A stretch of 64,000 nt of DNA from Streptomyces sp. YS415 (GCF_023544665.1 NZ_JAMJFL010000004.1:186001-250000); one strand, 5' to 3'. Shown: positions 7,822 to 17,286, counted from the stretch's first letter. Notes: generated by a model not told the origin, from the letters alone. Numbers and translations are program-made.

Positions 7822-10164
7822 TCACACGAGGCCGGCCATCCAGGGCGCAGCGGTGGTCAAGGGCTGCTCGGTCCAGATGGTCTTCCCCGTCCCGCCGTAA
7901 CGGCAGCCCCAGCGGGAGGTCAGCTGCGCCACCAGGAACAGGCCCCGGCCGCCCTCGTCCGTGGTGCGGGCCCGTCGCAGCCGGGGCTGGGTGTTGCTCG
8001 GGTCGGTGACTTCGCAGATCAGGACGTCCTCCCGGATCAGTCGCAGCTCGACGGGGCCGCCGGCGTAGCGGACGGCGTTGGTGATCAGTTCGCTGACCAC
8101 GAGCTCGGTGGTGAAGGCGAGGTCGTCCAGACCCCACGCCGCCAGCCGGTCGGCGGCCTCCTCCCGCGCCCGGCCCACGATCGTCGGGTCGGCCGGGAAG
8201 ATCCAGCTCGCGGTGTGCTCGCTGGGCACGGCACGGGTACGGGCCAGCAGCAGCGCGGTGTCCTCGCGGCCCGGTGGTTCACCGATGCCGGTCAGGACGG
8301 AGCGGCCCGCCTCGTCAAGGGGAGCGCCGGAGGAGGCGTACGCGGTGAGCGCGTCCGTCAGCCGGCGCAGACCGGTGTCGAGGCCGGGGGCCCCGGCGTC
8401 CACCAGCCCCTTGGTGTAGAGGGCGAGGAGGCTGCCGGGTTCGACGGTGACCGTGGTGATCTCGAACGGCAGACCGCCGACCCCGAGCGGCGGACCGGGC
8501 CGCACCGTCAGCTCCTGCTCGGTGCCGTCCGGCCGGACGACCACCGGTGCGGGGTGCCCCGCGCTGGCGACGGAACACTGGCGGCTGACCGGGTCGTAGA
8601 CGGCGTAGAGGCAGGTGGCGGTGAGGGTGTCCTGGTCCTGCGGGGGCGCCTCCGCGGCGAGGCGGCGGACGAGGGCGTCGAGCCGGGTGAGGAGTTCGCC
8701 GGGGTCGAGTTCGAGGTCGGCGAGGGTGTGGATGGCTGCGCGCAGGCGGCCCATCCTGGCGGCGGCGTGCAGGCCGTGCCCGGCGACGTCCCCGACGACC
8801 AGCGCCAGCCGCAGGGAGGGCAGCGGGATCGCGTCGAACCAGTCGCCGCCGATCTCGGCTCCGCCGCCCGCCGGGCGGTAGGTCCCGGCTGTCTCGGCCG
8901 CCGGGGTGTCGGTCGTCGCCCGGGGCAGCAGGCTCTGCTGCAGGGCGGCGGCCGCCCGGTGCTCGCGGGTGTAGCGACGGGCGTTGTCGATGGCGAGGGC
9001 GCCCCGGGAGGCGACCTCCGTCACCAGGTCGACGTCCTCGCCGGTGAAGGGGGTCGGGTCGGTGATCCGCCAGACCTGGAGGCCACCGAGGACGAGGCCG
9101 CGGGCGTACAGCGGGGAGATCATCATCGAGTGGAACGAGGCGGGCAGCATGTCCGCGGCCAGGCGGGGGTCGCCGAGGGCGGCGACGGCCTCGGCGCGGG
9201 TCATGACGACCGTCTCGCCGTTCTGGATGGCGCGCAGGGTCGGATGGTCGGGCAGCGGCGGCAACGGCTGCCCCGGGCCGATGTGGGCGGGCCATTCACC
9301 GGTCGACGAGGCCACGGACAGCACATGCAGATCGCCGCCGCCGACCAGCCTCGGGGGCTCGTCCCCGTCCAGCACGGCCTCGGCCAGGTCGACGATCCCC
9401 AGGTCCCCGAGGCCGGGGGCGACCGCCTCCGCCAGCTGCTGTGCCGTCCGCGTGACGTCGAGCGAGGCGCCGATACGGGTCGCGGCGCCTCTGAGCAGGT
9501 CCAGGTGATGCCGGGCCGGCTGCTGCTCGGCGGCCTCCGTGTACAGGGCGGCGACACCCGTCGGGCGCCCGTCTTCGTCCGTCAGGGGCAGCGCCGACAT
9601 CCCCAGGGTCCGCTCCCGCAAGCGGGCCCCCGGGCTCCGCATCCGCCGCACCGCGCCGACCAGCGGCTTCCCGGAATCCAGCACCTGGCGCAGCGAGGCC
9701 TCTACGGCGGAGTCGTCCACCGGCTCGCCGCCGTGCGGGATGCCGGACATCATGGGTGACCCGTTGGCGTGCAGCACGGCCAGATCGGGGCCGTGGACGG
9801 CGACACCCATGCCGTCCTGGGAGAGCAACGCCCGCAGCAGCGAGGCGCCCAGCTCCTGCTCCTCGAGCCGCCGCGTGGGCGCGGCCACGACCAGCAGCTC
9901 GGCGGAGTCCGCGGGCCGGAGCACACGGTAGGTGACGTCGACCGTCCCGCCGTTGCGGTGCCTGAGCCTGGCCCGGCCGGGTGCCGCCCTGTCCTCGATG
10001 AGTTCCCGCACGGGGCGTTCCAGGACCTCGGCGGCCTCGTACCCCAGGAGCCGCGCCGCTTCCCGCGACCACCGCAGGATGGCGCCGCCTTCGCCGAGTA
10101 CGGCGGTGGCGAGGGCGTCGAGGGCCGAGGAACCGCGGTCGGCGTGGTCGCTGGGTCCGCTCAT
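7822..10164 (-). CDS. SpoIIE-family PP2C phosphatase with PAS, GAF and HATPase domains
   Basis: The 780-aa protein has a PAS-like region near residues 10-95 (ILRWSREAARLLGYEAAEVL), a second PAS segment, a GAF domain (ASLDVTRTAQQLAEAVAPGL onward), a SpoIIE/PP2C phosphatase core (EIGGDWFDAIPL, LVVGDVAGHGLHAAARMG) and a C-terminal RsbW-like ATPase (SELITNAVRYAGGPVEL, TDEGGRGLFLVAQL). The ATG at 10164 has GAGAGGAG just upstream. Such proteins control anti-sigma/anti-anti-sigma switches by combining phosphatase and kinase activity. No partner is encoded beside it, so the target protein is unknown. Confidence 0.93.
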   Translation of the reverse strand: MSGPSDHADRGSSALDALATAVLGEGGAILRWSREAARLLGYEAAEVLERPVRELIEDRAAPGRARLRHRNGGTVDVTYRVLRPADSAELLVVAAPTRRLEEQELGASLLRALLSQDGMGVAVHGPDLAVLHANGSPMMSGIPHGGEPVDDSAVEASLRQVLDSGKPLVGAVRRMRSPGARLRERTLGMSALPLTDEDGRPTGVAALYTEAAEQQPARHHLDLLRGAATRIGASLDVTRTAQQLAEAVAPGLGDLGIVDLAEAVLDGDEPPRLVGGGDLHVLSVASSTGEWPAHIGPGQPLPPLPDHPTLRAIQNGETVVMTRAEAVAALGDPRLAADMLPASFHSMMISPLYARGLVLGGLQVWRITDPTPFTGEDVDLVTEVASRGALAIDNARRYTREHRAAAALQQSLLPRATTDTPAAETAGTYRPAGGGAEIGGDWFDAIPLPSLRLALVVGDVAGHGLHAAARMGRLRAAIHTLADLELDPGELLTRLDALVRRLAAEAPPQDQDTLTATCLYAVYDPVSRQCSVASAGHPAPVVVRPDGTEQELTVRPGPPLGVGGLPFEITTVTVEPGSLLALYTKGLVDAGAPGLDTGLRRLTDALTAYASSGAPLDEAGRSVLTGIGEPPGREDTALLLARTRAVPSEHTASWIFPADPTIVGRAREEAADRLAAWGLDDLAFTTELVVSELITNAVRYAGGPVELRLIREDVLICEVTDPSNTQPRLRRARTTDEGGRGLFLVAQLTSRWGCRYGGTGKTIWTEQPLTTAAPWMAGLV

Positions 10165-10400
10165 GGCACTCCTCTCTCGGCGGCGCGGCGCTGTGGTCCA
10201 CCGGGAGACAGTTCCCATTATCGGCGTTCCCGGCCGATGGGGTGAGGCGACGAAGGTGCCGGAACGGAAGTGGACATATCCATCGGCCGGGCCGTGGACA
10301 CATCCCCGTCGGCGCGGCTCGGTGCCCTGCGGCACAGGCCCTCCGTGATGCCGCGCACACGGACGCGGAGGGCGCGCGAGCACGTGTTAGCGTCCCGGCC

Positions 10401-11642
10401 GTGACTTCCCCGGCTTCGGGCGCATCCGCCCCCGTCCTCGATGCGCTCGACCTGTTCGGCGACGACTTCACTCGCGATCCGTACCCGTGGCTCCAGTCGC
10501 TGCGGGCCGAGGCGCCGGTGCACTTCGATGCCGGCACCGGCCTGTGGCTGGTCAGCCGCTACCGGGACGTACGCCATGTCCTGCTCACCCCGGACGACTT
10601 CCTGCCGGACAACGCCCAGAACGCCGTCACCCCGCTCCCCTTCGGCGCGCTCCGGGTGCTCGCCCGGGCAGGCTTCAACCTCCCGCCCGCCCTGGCGAAC
10701 AACGGCACCGCCGGCCATCCGGGACTGCGCCGGGTCGTCACCCGGTTCTTCAACGCGCAGCGCGTGACCGCCGCCGTGCCCGTGATCGAGCGCATCGCCG
10801 ACGAACTGCTCGACGCCCTGCCCTCCTCGGGCAACTGCGATCTGTTCACCTCCTTCGCCCAGGTGCTGCCGTGCCGGGTACTGATGGAGCTGCTCGGCAT
10901 CGAGGGCGTTCCGACGGCGACGCTGATCCGCTGGAGCGACGCCTCGCTGGAGCTGTTCTGGGGCCGGCCCGCTCCGCAACGTCAGCTCGAACTGGCGGAG
11001 CTGGTGGGCGAGTTCCACCGCTGGCTGACCGAGACGGTGGCGGACGGGCAGGCCCGGCCCGGCTCCTTCGTCCGGGCGCTGACCGACCATCGCCTGCCCG
11101 ACGGGGAACGGCTCGACGTGCCGACCGCCGTCGCCGCGTGCTTCTTCGTCTTCATCGCCGGGCAGTCCACCACGGGGCAGCTCATCGCCACCGTGCTGCG
11201 CCGTGCGCTGACCGAGCCCGGGATGTGGGCCCGTGTCGCGTCCGAGGAGGGACTGGCACAGGGCTGGGTGGAGGAGGTACTGCGGCGGGAGCCGCCGGTG
11301 ACCACCTGGCGCAGGGTCACCGCGCGCCCGGTCGAGCTGGGCAGAGTAAACCTGCCCCAGGGGGCGCAGCTGCTGTTGATGCTCCTGGGCAGCGGATCGG
11401 ACCCGGAGGTCTTCGAGACCCCGGAGCAGCTGTGCCCGCACCGGGGGAACATCCGCCGGCACCTTGCCTTCGGCGTCGGCCGCCACCGCTGCCCGGGCGC
11501 CTCGCTGGCGCGTACGGAGGCGGCGGTGGCCCTCGCCGCGGCGGCCCGGCGCCTGCCGGGGGCACGGCCGGCGTCGGCGGACGGCCCGATGCTGGGGCTG
11601 CTGTCGTTCCGGGCGCCGCTGCGGGTGGCGGTCAGCCTCTAG
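10401..11642 (+). CDS. Cytochrome P450
   Basis: The 413-aa soluble P450 shows HPGLRR in the C helix, the I-helix oxygen site FIAGQSTTG (AGxxT around residues 253-257), the ExxR motif in EEVLRREPP (Glu292/Arg295) and the haem-binding loop FGVGRHRCPG with the axial Cys at about 364. I chose GTG 10401 because the preceding frame is not protein-like, though the ribosome binding site is weak. No ferredoxin gene is adjacent; the FprA-type reductase at 24.3 kb could supply electrons through a ferredoxin encoded elsewhere. The substrate cannot be predicted. Its 3' end overlaps the convergent amidohydrolase by 11 bases. Confidence 0.93.
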   Translation: MTSPASGASAPVLDALDLFGDDFTRDPYPWLQSLRAEAPVHFDAGTGLWLVSRYRDVRHVLLTPDDFLPDNAQNAVTPLPFGALRVLARAGFNLPPALANNGTAGHPGLRRVVTRFFNAQRVTAAVPVIERIADELLDALPSSGNCDLFTSFAQVLPCRVLMELLGIEGVPTATLIRWSDASLELFWGRPAPQRQLELAELVGEFHRWLTETVADGQARPGSFVRALTDHRLPDGERLDVPTAVAACFFVFIAGQSTTGQLIATVLRRALTEPGMWARVASEEGLAQGWVEEVLRREPPVTTWRRVTARPVELGRVNLPQGAQLLLMLLGSGSDPEVFETPEQLCPHRGNIRRHLAFGVGRHRCPGASLARTEAAVALAAAARRLPGARPASADGPMLGLLSFRAPLRVAVSL

Positions 11643-13053
11643 CGCCGGGCGGATCGACAAGGTTCTGCCATGCCGCTTCCCCCACCGCTCCCCGCAGGTG
11701 GTCGCGGGAGGCCTCGGCCTGCCGCCGGGCGCGGCGGAGGTCGATGCCGATCAGCTCGCCGCGGTGCTTGAGCACGCGGCCGTTGACGACGACCGTGTCG
11801 ATGTCTCCCCGCCCGGCCTGGAAGACCAGGTGTCCCACGGGATTGTTCACCGGCGTCATCGACGGGGTGTCCGCTCGCAGCAGGACGAGGTCGGCGCACT
11901 TGCCCGGGGTGATCGAGCCGATCCGGTCGGCCAGGCCGAGGGCCTCGGCCCCGCCGAGGGTCGCGTAGCGCAGGACATCGGCGGCGCGCAGGTCGTGGCT
12001 GCCCACCTGCTCGCCGCGCGCGTGCGCCTGGAGGAAGACCAGGCCGCGCTCGGCGCTGAGCGTCGACCTCATCGCGGAGAACATGTCGCCGCTCCACCAC
12101 ACCACGGTGTCCATGGACAGGGAGAGCGGAACGCCGAAGCGACGGGCGGCTCCGGTGGGCGGATAGCCCTGGCCCGCGTTCAGCTCGCTCTCCGCGGACA
12201 GCGACAGGCAGGCGCCGCTGTCGGCGATCCGGCGGTAGGAGTCGTCGCTCAGGGAGGCGGCATGGACGAGTGTCGTGCTGGGGCTCAGGGCGTCCTGGCG
12301 GGCGAGGTGGGCGACGGCCGCGTCCCCGACGATGCCGAAGACTCCGGCGTGGGTGGTCACGGGGAGCGCCTGCTTCGCGGCGTGGCTCAGGGCGGCGTCC
12401 GCGGCGGACAGGTCCGGCGGCAGGTCCAACGCGAGCTGCATGGTGACCAGTTGGTCGTCGGCGGAGAACCGGGCCGCCCGGATCCGGTCCACCTCTCCGT
12501 CGGTGACCCAGGAGAGATCCGGGCCGATACGGCCGTACGCCCATCGCGCCCGGCCAGGCACGGACATCAGCGCGTCCACCGCGGCGTCGGCATGGGCGGG
12601 GGTGGAACAGCCGTGGGACCAGTCCACGACGGTGGTGACACCGTCCGCCACCGCCTCGACCATGCCGAGGTGGTTGCCGGCGTAGACGTCCTCGGGCCGG
12701 AAGTGCGGCAGTAACTGCCCCAGCGCGTCCATGTAGTTCGTCAGGGTCCAGTCGACGCCGAGTCCGCGCAGCGCGGACTGCCACATGTGGCGGTGGGTGT
12801 CGACGAAGCCCGGGATCAGCAGCGCGCCGTGCGCCTCGATGACCGCGGTGCCGTGCGGTGCGGACAGGCGGTGGCCGACCGCCGCGATCGTGCCGTCCGT
12901 GACGAGGACGTCGGTGCCCGGCAGGATTCCGGGCCCGGTGTCCATGGTGACGACGGTGGCGCCGCGAATGAGCAAGGGGCGGCCGGCGGGGAAGCGGTCG
13001 GGGTCGTGGGTGCCGGTGAGGTCGTGGGGGGTGGTGGGGTCATCCGCGTTCAT
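11632..13053 (-). CDS. Amidohydrolase family protein (AtzB/TrzN/guanine-deaminase-like)
   Basis: The 473-aa enzyme has the composite TIM-barrel layout. The metal-binding HxH lies in PGFVDTHRHMWQ, further His ligands are in PVTTHAGVFG and TLVHAASLSD, the catalytic Asp in LSLSMDTVVW, and the C-terminal beta-sandwich returns with SITPGKCADLVLL. These are hallmarks of cytosine/guanine/chloro-s-triazine deaminase-type hydrolases that attack C-N or C-Cl bonds of heterocycles. GAAAGGGAA precedes ATG 13053. The HAD phosphatase gene ends 10 bases upstream on the same strand, so the two likely form an operon. Confidence 0.88.
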   Translation of the reverse strand: MNADDPTTPHDLTGTHDPDRFPAGRPLLIRGATVVTMDTGPGILPGTDVLVTDGTIAAVGHRLSAPHGTAVIEAHGALLIPGFVDTHRHMWQSALRGLGVDWTLTNYMDALGQLLPHFRPEDVYAGNHLGMVEAVADGVTTVVDWSHGCSTPAHADAAVDALMSVPGRARWAYGRIGPDLSWVTDGEVDRIRAARFSADDQLVTMQLALDLPPDLSAADAALSHAAKQALPVTTHAGVFGIVGDAAVAHLARQDALSPSTTLVHAASLSDDSYRRIADSGACLSLSAESELNAGQGYPPTGAARRFGVPLSLSMDTVVWWSGDMFSAMRSTLSAERGLVFLQAHARGEQVGSHDLRAADVLRYATLGGAEALGLADRIGSITPGKCADLVLLRADTPSMTPVNNPVGHLVFQAGRGDIDTVVVNGRVLKHRGELIGIDLRRARRQAEASRDHLRGAVGEAAWQNLVDPPGARG

Positions 13054-13063
13054 GGGTTCCCTT

Positions 13064-13903
13064 TCACGGGACGAGCGCGTCGATGAACCCTTCGAGTATC
13101 CGGGCGACGCCGTCCTCGTCGTTGGAGGAGGTGCGGTGACGTGCGGTGGCCAGGACCTGCGGATGGGCGTTGGCCATGGCGTAGGAGTGGCCCACCGCGG
13201 TGAGCATGGGCAGGTCGTTGGGCATGTCGCCGAACGCGGCGATCTCATGGCTCGCGATGCCGAGTCGGCCGCTCCACTCGATCAGGGTGCTCGCCTTGGT
13301 GACGCCGGACGCGCTGAACTCCACGAGCGACAGGCCGGTGGAGTGGGTGGTCTCGGCACTGGTGCCCGCGGCACGCAGGGCCCGCGCGTAGAAGTCGTCG
13401 AGCGGGAGTGCCGGGTGGTGGGCGAGAATCTTCAGCAGGGGCCTGGCCGGGGTGCGGGTCACCAGGGCCTCCGCCGAACCGACGAGTTCGACGGCACCCT
13501 CGCCGTACGACCAGCTCGGATAGGCCGGCTCATGGCCGAAGTCCTGGTCGTACTCCACGGAGAAGGAGACGCCGGGGACCGCGGCGCGCACGCGGGCCAC
13601 GAGCTGCGCCGCCACGAGGGGCGGGATCGGCGAGAGGTGATCCGGGGATCCGTCGGGTGCGTGTACGGCGGCGCCGTTGGCGGCGATGACGTAGTGCGGT
13701 CCGATGGCCTCCAGCAGCACATGGACCGATCGTGACGGACGTCCCGTCACCAGCACGACGCGGATTCCGGCCTGTTCGACCGCCGCCAGCGCGGCCTTGG
13801 TGCGCGGGGACAGGGTGCCGTCCCCGCGCAGCAGCGTGCCGTCGAGGTCTGTGGCGATCAGGCGGGGTGGGGCGCCAAGCGGGAGGTCCGGCGTCGTTGC
13901 CAC
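13064..13903 (-). CDS. HAD-IIB (Cof-type) hydrolase
   Basis: The 279-aa protein contains all HAD motifs: I, LIATDLDGTLL with nucleophile and acid/base Asp; II, VVLVTGRPSRS; III, the Lys in GVTKASTL; and IV, FGDMPNDLPML. The large C2-type cap between motifs II and III places it in the Cof/YidA sugar-phosphate phosphatase group. GTG 13903 has AAGAAGG about 7 bases upstream and is preferred; GTG 13912 would overlap that site. It precedes the amidohydrolase by 10 bases, so the two products may act in one catabolic route. The substrate is unknown. Confidence 0.9.
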   Translation of the reverse strand: MATTPDLPLGAPPRLIATDLDGTLLRGDGTLSPRTKAALAAVEQAGIRVVLVTGRPSRSVHVLLEAIGPHYVIAANGAAVHAPDGSPDHLSPIPPLVAAQLVARVRAAVPGVSFSVEYDQDFGHEPAYPSWSYGEGAVELVGSAEALVTRTPARPLLKILAHHPALPLDDFYARALRAAGTSAETTHSTGLSLVEFSASGVTKASTLIEWSGRLGIASHEIAAFGDMPNDLPMLTAVGHSYAMANAHPQVLATARHRTSSNDEDGVARILEGFIDALVP

Positions 13904-14045
13904 GGGGTGCACCTTCTTGGTCGGCGGACGGGCATGTGTGACAGGTCAACCATCCCTGGAGCCGTGATCATTCCCGCCCACCGCGCCGAGTTCATGGGGA
14001 CCGCTGCCGCTTCGCGCTCGTACGGTCACGCGCGGTGGGGAAAGT

Positions 14046-14084
14046 GGGGCCCCGACCCGAGAAGGGGAACAGGCTCGGGGCCCC
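14046..14084 (-). terminator. Rho-independent-type hairpin after the 41-codon gene
   Basis: GGGGCCCCGA (14046-14055) and TCGGGGCCCC (14075-14084) are perfect 10-bp arms around a 19-base loop. The hairpin begins 7 bases after the stop of the small minus-strand gene at 14091. As is usual in Streptomyces there is no clear U-tract. Confidence 0.7.
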
Positions 14085-14090
14085 CGGACG

Positions 14091-14216
14091 TCACACGTCG
14101 CGGTGCAGCAGATACAGCAGCGCTGCCCACATCGCGCGAGCGCTCAGTGCGGCGATGACCCGCTTGGCCAGGTCCGCGCAGAGCGCCGTCGTCCTTGTCG
14201 ACTTGTCGTCGGCCAT
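14091..14216 (-). CDS. Small orphan protein of 41 residues
   Basis: This is a strong small-gene candidate. GGGAGGTGAAGAGA precedes the ATG at 14216, and the frame closes with TGA just before a perfect hairpin. The product starts with a polar, charged head (MADDKSTRTT), continues ALCADLAKRVIAALSARAMW and ends AALLYLLHRDV, so it would form one amphipathic-to-hydrophobic helix. One Cys is present at position 13. It matches no family I recognise. It could be a small membrane-associated regulator or a peptide product. It stands alone, between the HAD gene's promoter side and the phosphotransferase gene. Confidence 0.65.
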   Translation of the reverse strand: MADDKSTRTTALCADLAKRVIAALSARAMWAALLYLLHRDV

Positions 14217-14490
14217 TCTCTTCACCTCCCATCCGGTTCGCCCCCGCCCGCGCTGAATCGGTGAACTGCGCGGGCAGCGGCTCCCCCCGGTGGGTCCGCC
14301 GTAGGGCGCCGGATGGAAGCAACTCCGATCGTAGCGAGGCGGCTTCGGCTGCGCGGCCCATCCCTCGGATTGCGGCGTCCCGCGGTCACGGCAGGAGCCC
14401 TCGGCACCCCCGGCCCCCGGCCCCCGGCCCGCACCCGCCCTGAGCGGAAACTGTTGGCCGTTCCTCCGCCGGCCGCCCTACTGTGGCGCG

Positions 14491-15024
14491 GTGACGACGC
14501 AGATGATCATTCTCAACGGTGGTTCCAGCTCCGGGAAGTCCGGGATCGTACGCTGCCTTCAGGCCGTACTGCCCGATCCGTGGCTGGCGTTCGGGGTCGA
14601 CGAGTTCGTCGACGCTCTGCCCGCCAGAATGCGGGCTTCGGACGAGGGCATCACGTTCGCCGCCGACGGCGGGGTGAGTGTCGGGGCCGACTTCAGGGCG
14701 CTCGAGGCGGCCTGGGTGGAGGGCATCGTGGCGATGGCCCGGGCCGGTGCCCGGATCGTCGTCGACGACGTCTTCCTCGGCGGGGCGGCGTCCCAGCAGC
14801 GGTGGCGGCAGGCGCTGGTCGGCGTGGAGGTGCTGTGGGTGGGCGTCCGGTGCGACCCCGCCGTCGCCGCGGGCCGGGAGATCGCGCGCGGGGACCGCAC
14901 ACCGGGGATGGCCGAGGCACAGGCGGCCCTGGTGCACGAGGGCGTGGTCTACGACCTGGAGGTGGACACCTCCCGCACCGAATCCCTCGACTGCGCCCGC
15001 GCCATCGCCGCCCGGCTGAGCTGA
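14491..15024 (+). CDS. cpt: Chloramphenicol 3-O-phosphotransferase homologue
   Basis: The 177-aa protein matches my recollection of the chloramphenicol phosphotransferase of the producer S. venezuelae along its length. It has the P-loop [18 protein letters not shown] (residues 7-24), the catalytic Asp region [15 protein letters not shown], the VDDVFLGG segment and [20 protein letters not shown]. In that enzyme, ATP-dependent phosphorylation of the drug's primary hydroxyl inactivates it. No chloramphenicol biosynthesis gene is nearby, so this is a stand-alone resistance-type gene or a relative with another substrate. Start GTG 14491 fits the family N-terminus. Confidence 0.85.
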   Translation: MTTQMIILNGGSSSGKSGIVRCLQAVLPDPWLAFGVDEFVDALPARMRASDEGITFAADGGVSVGADFRALEAAWVEGIVAMARAGARIVVDDVFLGGAASQQRWRQALVGVEVLWVGVRCDPAVAAGREIARGDRTPGMAEAQAALVHEGVVYDLEVDTSRTESLDCARAIAARLS

Positions 15025-15193
15025 CCGCCGGGCCCCTGTCGCCTCACGACGGGGCTCACCACGAGGCTCGTCCCAGGGCCGGGCAACGGCTCACCCCAAG
15101 AGGTGATCAACACTTCCCCATGGTCGGTTCACGTCCCGTCCACGATTCCGTTGGGCGGGCAAGAGTGCACAGCCCCGGACGTACGTTCTGTCC

Positions 15194-15937
15194 GTGAACT
15201 CAGATTCCCCTGCGGGCGCCCCGCGCCCCGCCGAGCCCAAGCCTGCCCGCCGCTCCCTGCTGCGCGGCGCACTCACCGGTGCCGCCGCCCTCGGTACCGG
15301 CCTCGCGGTAGGCACCGCCACTCCTGCGACCGCCGCTCCGCACCGGCCCCGCCCGGCCACCCCTGCCGAGGCTCTGCGCGAACTCGCCGCGGGCAACGCG
15401 CGTTGGCGCGCCTTCCGGCAGAAGCATCCGGACGAGACCCGCACGGTCCGTCAGGAACTGGTCTCCGGACAGCACCCCTTCGCGGTGGTGCTCGGCTGCA
15501 TCGACTCGCGCGTCCCGCCGGAACTCGTCTTCGACCAGGGCCTCGGGGACCTGCTCACCGTCCGCAGCGGCGGTGAGGTCCTGGACGAGGCGGTGCTCGG
15601 CAGCGTCGCGTACGGCGTGCTCGAACTCGGCATCCCCCTGGTGCTGGTGCTCGGTCACCAGTCCTGCGGTGCCGTGCGCGCCGCGGTCGAGGCCGAGGAG
15701 AGCGGCGAGAAACTGCCCGCCCACATCCAGTACCTGGCCGACCAGATCGCCCCGGCCATCGATCACACCAAGGAGGGCGACGCCCGCACGGACGCGACGA
15801 TCGACGCCAACATACGACTGGTCCGCGACCGCCTCGCCGCGGAACCGGACCTGGCGGCCAAGGTGTCGGCCGGTGAACTCGCCGTCGTGGGCGCGCGTTA
15901 CGAGCTGACGAGCCAGCTGGTGCACCGCATCGGCTGA
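15194..15937 (+). CDS. Beta-class carbonic anhydrase, Tat-exported
   Basis: The 247-aa protein begins with a twin-arginine signal (ARRSLLRGALTGAAALGTG, residues 18-36, followed by a hydrophobic stretch and TPATAAP cleavage region). The zinc site is Cys102 in GCIDSRVPPE with the Asp104/Arg106 dyad, then His155 and Cys158 in LGHQSCGA. It would hydrate CO2 outside the membrane or in the wall space. Tat export suggests that zinc is loaded in the cytoplasm before transport. The GTG start has no strong ribosome binding site. It is monocistronic. Confidence 0.92.
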   Translation: MNSDSPAGAPRPAEPKPARRSLLRGALTGAAALGTGLAVGTATPATAAPHRPRPATPAEALRELAAGNARWRAFRQKHPDETRTVRQELVSGQHPFAVVLGCIDSRVPPELVFDQGLGDLLTVRSGGEVLDEAVLGSVAYGVLELGIPLVLVLGHQSCGAVRAAVEAEESGEKLPAHIQYLADQIAPAIDHTKEGDARTDATIDANIRLVRDRLAAEPDLAAKVSAGELAVVGARYELTSQLVHRIG

Positions 15938-16093
15938 CACCGCCGGCACCGTGCACCCAGGGAACAGGGCCTGGCACGCACGGCCAGAACAGCCGTGGAC
16001 GCCGGTGCCATGCTCCCTTCCGGAGTCGCTTCACGGCATCGACAGCCCGGATCGAGAACACCGCACCACGGTGGACGCGGGCGCCCGCACGGC

Positions 16094-16631
16094 ATGAGGG
16101 ACACGCACAGGCCCGCCGTCGTCCTCGTTCACGGGGTGTTCGCCGACGCGTCCGGCTGGAGTGCCCTCACCGCCCGGCTGCTGAAGGCCGGCTTCCCGGT
16201 GATCGCCCCGGCCAACCCCTTGCGGGACCTGGCCGGGGACTCGCCGTACGTGCGCAGCGTCATCGACACGATCCCCGGACCCGCGGGAGTTCCCCGGCAG
16301 CCGGCTTCAGCCCGCCATGGTCGGCCGCCCCTACCCGGTCCCCGGTGGGGAGCCCGGCCTGGACGGCTGCATCGGCCCGGCGAAGTTCCACGACGTCTTC
16401 GCCCAGGACCTGCCCCGCTCGCAGACCCGGCTCATGGCGACGGCCCAACGGCCGGGCAGCGTAGGGGTGTTTGGGCGGAGCCAGTGGCTTACCGACGTGG
16501 AGGGCTGTGCCGTCCAGGTGGGCGCCGGCAGCAGGGTCGTCCAGGCCGAGGGCGCCTCGCACGTCGTGATGATGTCCCGCCCGGACACCGTGGTCCGGCA
16601 CATCGAGGCGGCGTACCGCGCCACTCGCTGA
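16094..16631 (+). pseudogene. Broken alpha/beta hydrolase gene, nucleophile region lost
   Basis: The first part from ATG 16094 (PAVVLVHGVFADASGWSALT, then PVIAPANPLRDL and YVRSVIDTIPGP) is the N-terminal third of a common alpha/beta hydrolase. In relatives this is followed at once by VVLVGHSYGG with the nucleophile, which is missing. The sequence resumes in another frame (KFHDVFAQDLPRSQTRLMAT and VVQAEGASHVVMMSRP with the catalytic His) and stops at 16631. It therefore shows internal loss plus a frameshift, and no active enzyme can be made. Confidence 0.85.
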
Positions 16632-16725
16632 TCCCGTCGGACCACGGACCGATGTCACACAACCGGGCCCGGCGGTGTCTCCATGGCGTCACGCAAGCAG
16701 CCGTATGACGCATGAGGAGAGCACG

Positions 16726-17286
16726 ATGACGTTGCGCATTGCCAAGGCCGACCTTCCCGCCGAGGTCCGCGCGAGTCTGGTCGAGCAGTTCGGTGCCGTG
16801 CCCGAGCCGTGGGAGGTGTCCGCGCACCATCCCCAGGTCACCGAGGACGCAGCGGAGCTCGGGGCCAGGGCGAACGCGTGGGACACGGCCGACGAGGGTC
16901 TCAAGACGTTCGCGCACATGGCGGTGGCGGCGCAGGTCGGATGCAGCTGGTGCCTCGACATCAACTACTTCCAGGCCCTGCACCAGAACCTCGACCTCGA
17001 CAAGGCGAGCCAGGTGCCGCGTTGGCGGGAGTCGGAGGTGTTCACGCCGCTGGAGCGGGACGTGCTGGAGTACGCCGAGGCGATGACGAACACCCCGCCC
17101 ACGGTCACCGACGAGCTGTACGCGGGCCTGCTGGACCGGCTCGGACCGGCGGCGATGGTCGAACTCACCGCGATCATCGCCTTCGCCAACATGTCGACCA
17201 GGAACAACACGGCCCACGGGATCACTTCGCAGGGCTACTCCGCCTCCTGCGAGGTGCCCCTGGCCGCCAGGCAGTCGACCGCCTGA
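16726..17286 (+). CDS. Carboxymuconolactone decarboxylase / AhpD-like protein
   Basis: The 186-aa all-helical protein has the CMD signature: TFAHMAVAAQVGCSWCLDINYF with a CxxC pair and downstream acidic/aromatic residues, then FTPLERDVLEYAEAMTNTPP. The CxxC-containing branch usually works as a thiol-dependent peroxidase/disulfide reductase (AhpD type) rather than a decarboxylase. ATG 16726 has GAGGAG six bases upstream. It follows the broken hydrolase and is ended by a hairpin at 17303-17347. The natural reductant is not indicated by its neighbours. Confidence 0.88.
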   Translation: MTLRIAKADLPAEVRASLVEQFGAVPEPWEVSAHHPQVTEDAAELGARANAWDTADEGLKTFAHMAVAAQVGCSWCLDINYFQALHQNLDLDKASQVPRWRESEVFTPLERDVLEYAEAMTNTPPTVTDELYAGLLDRLGPAAMVELTAIIAFANMSTRNNTAHGITSQGYSASCEVPLAARQSTA

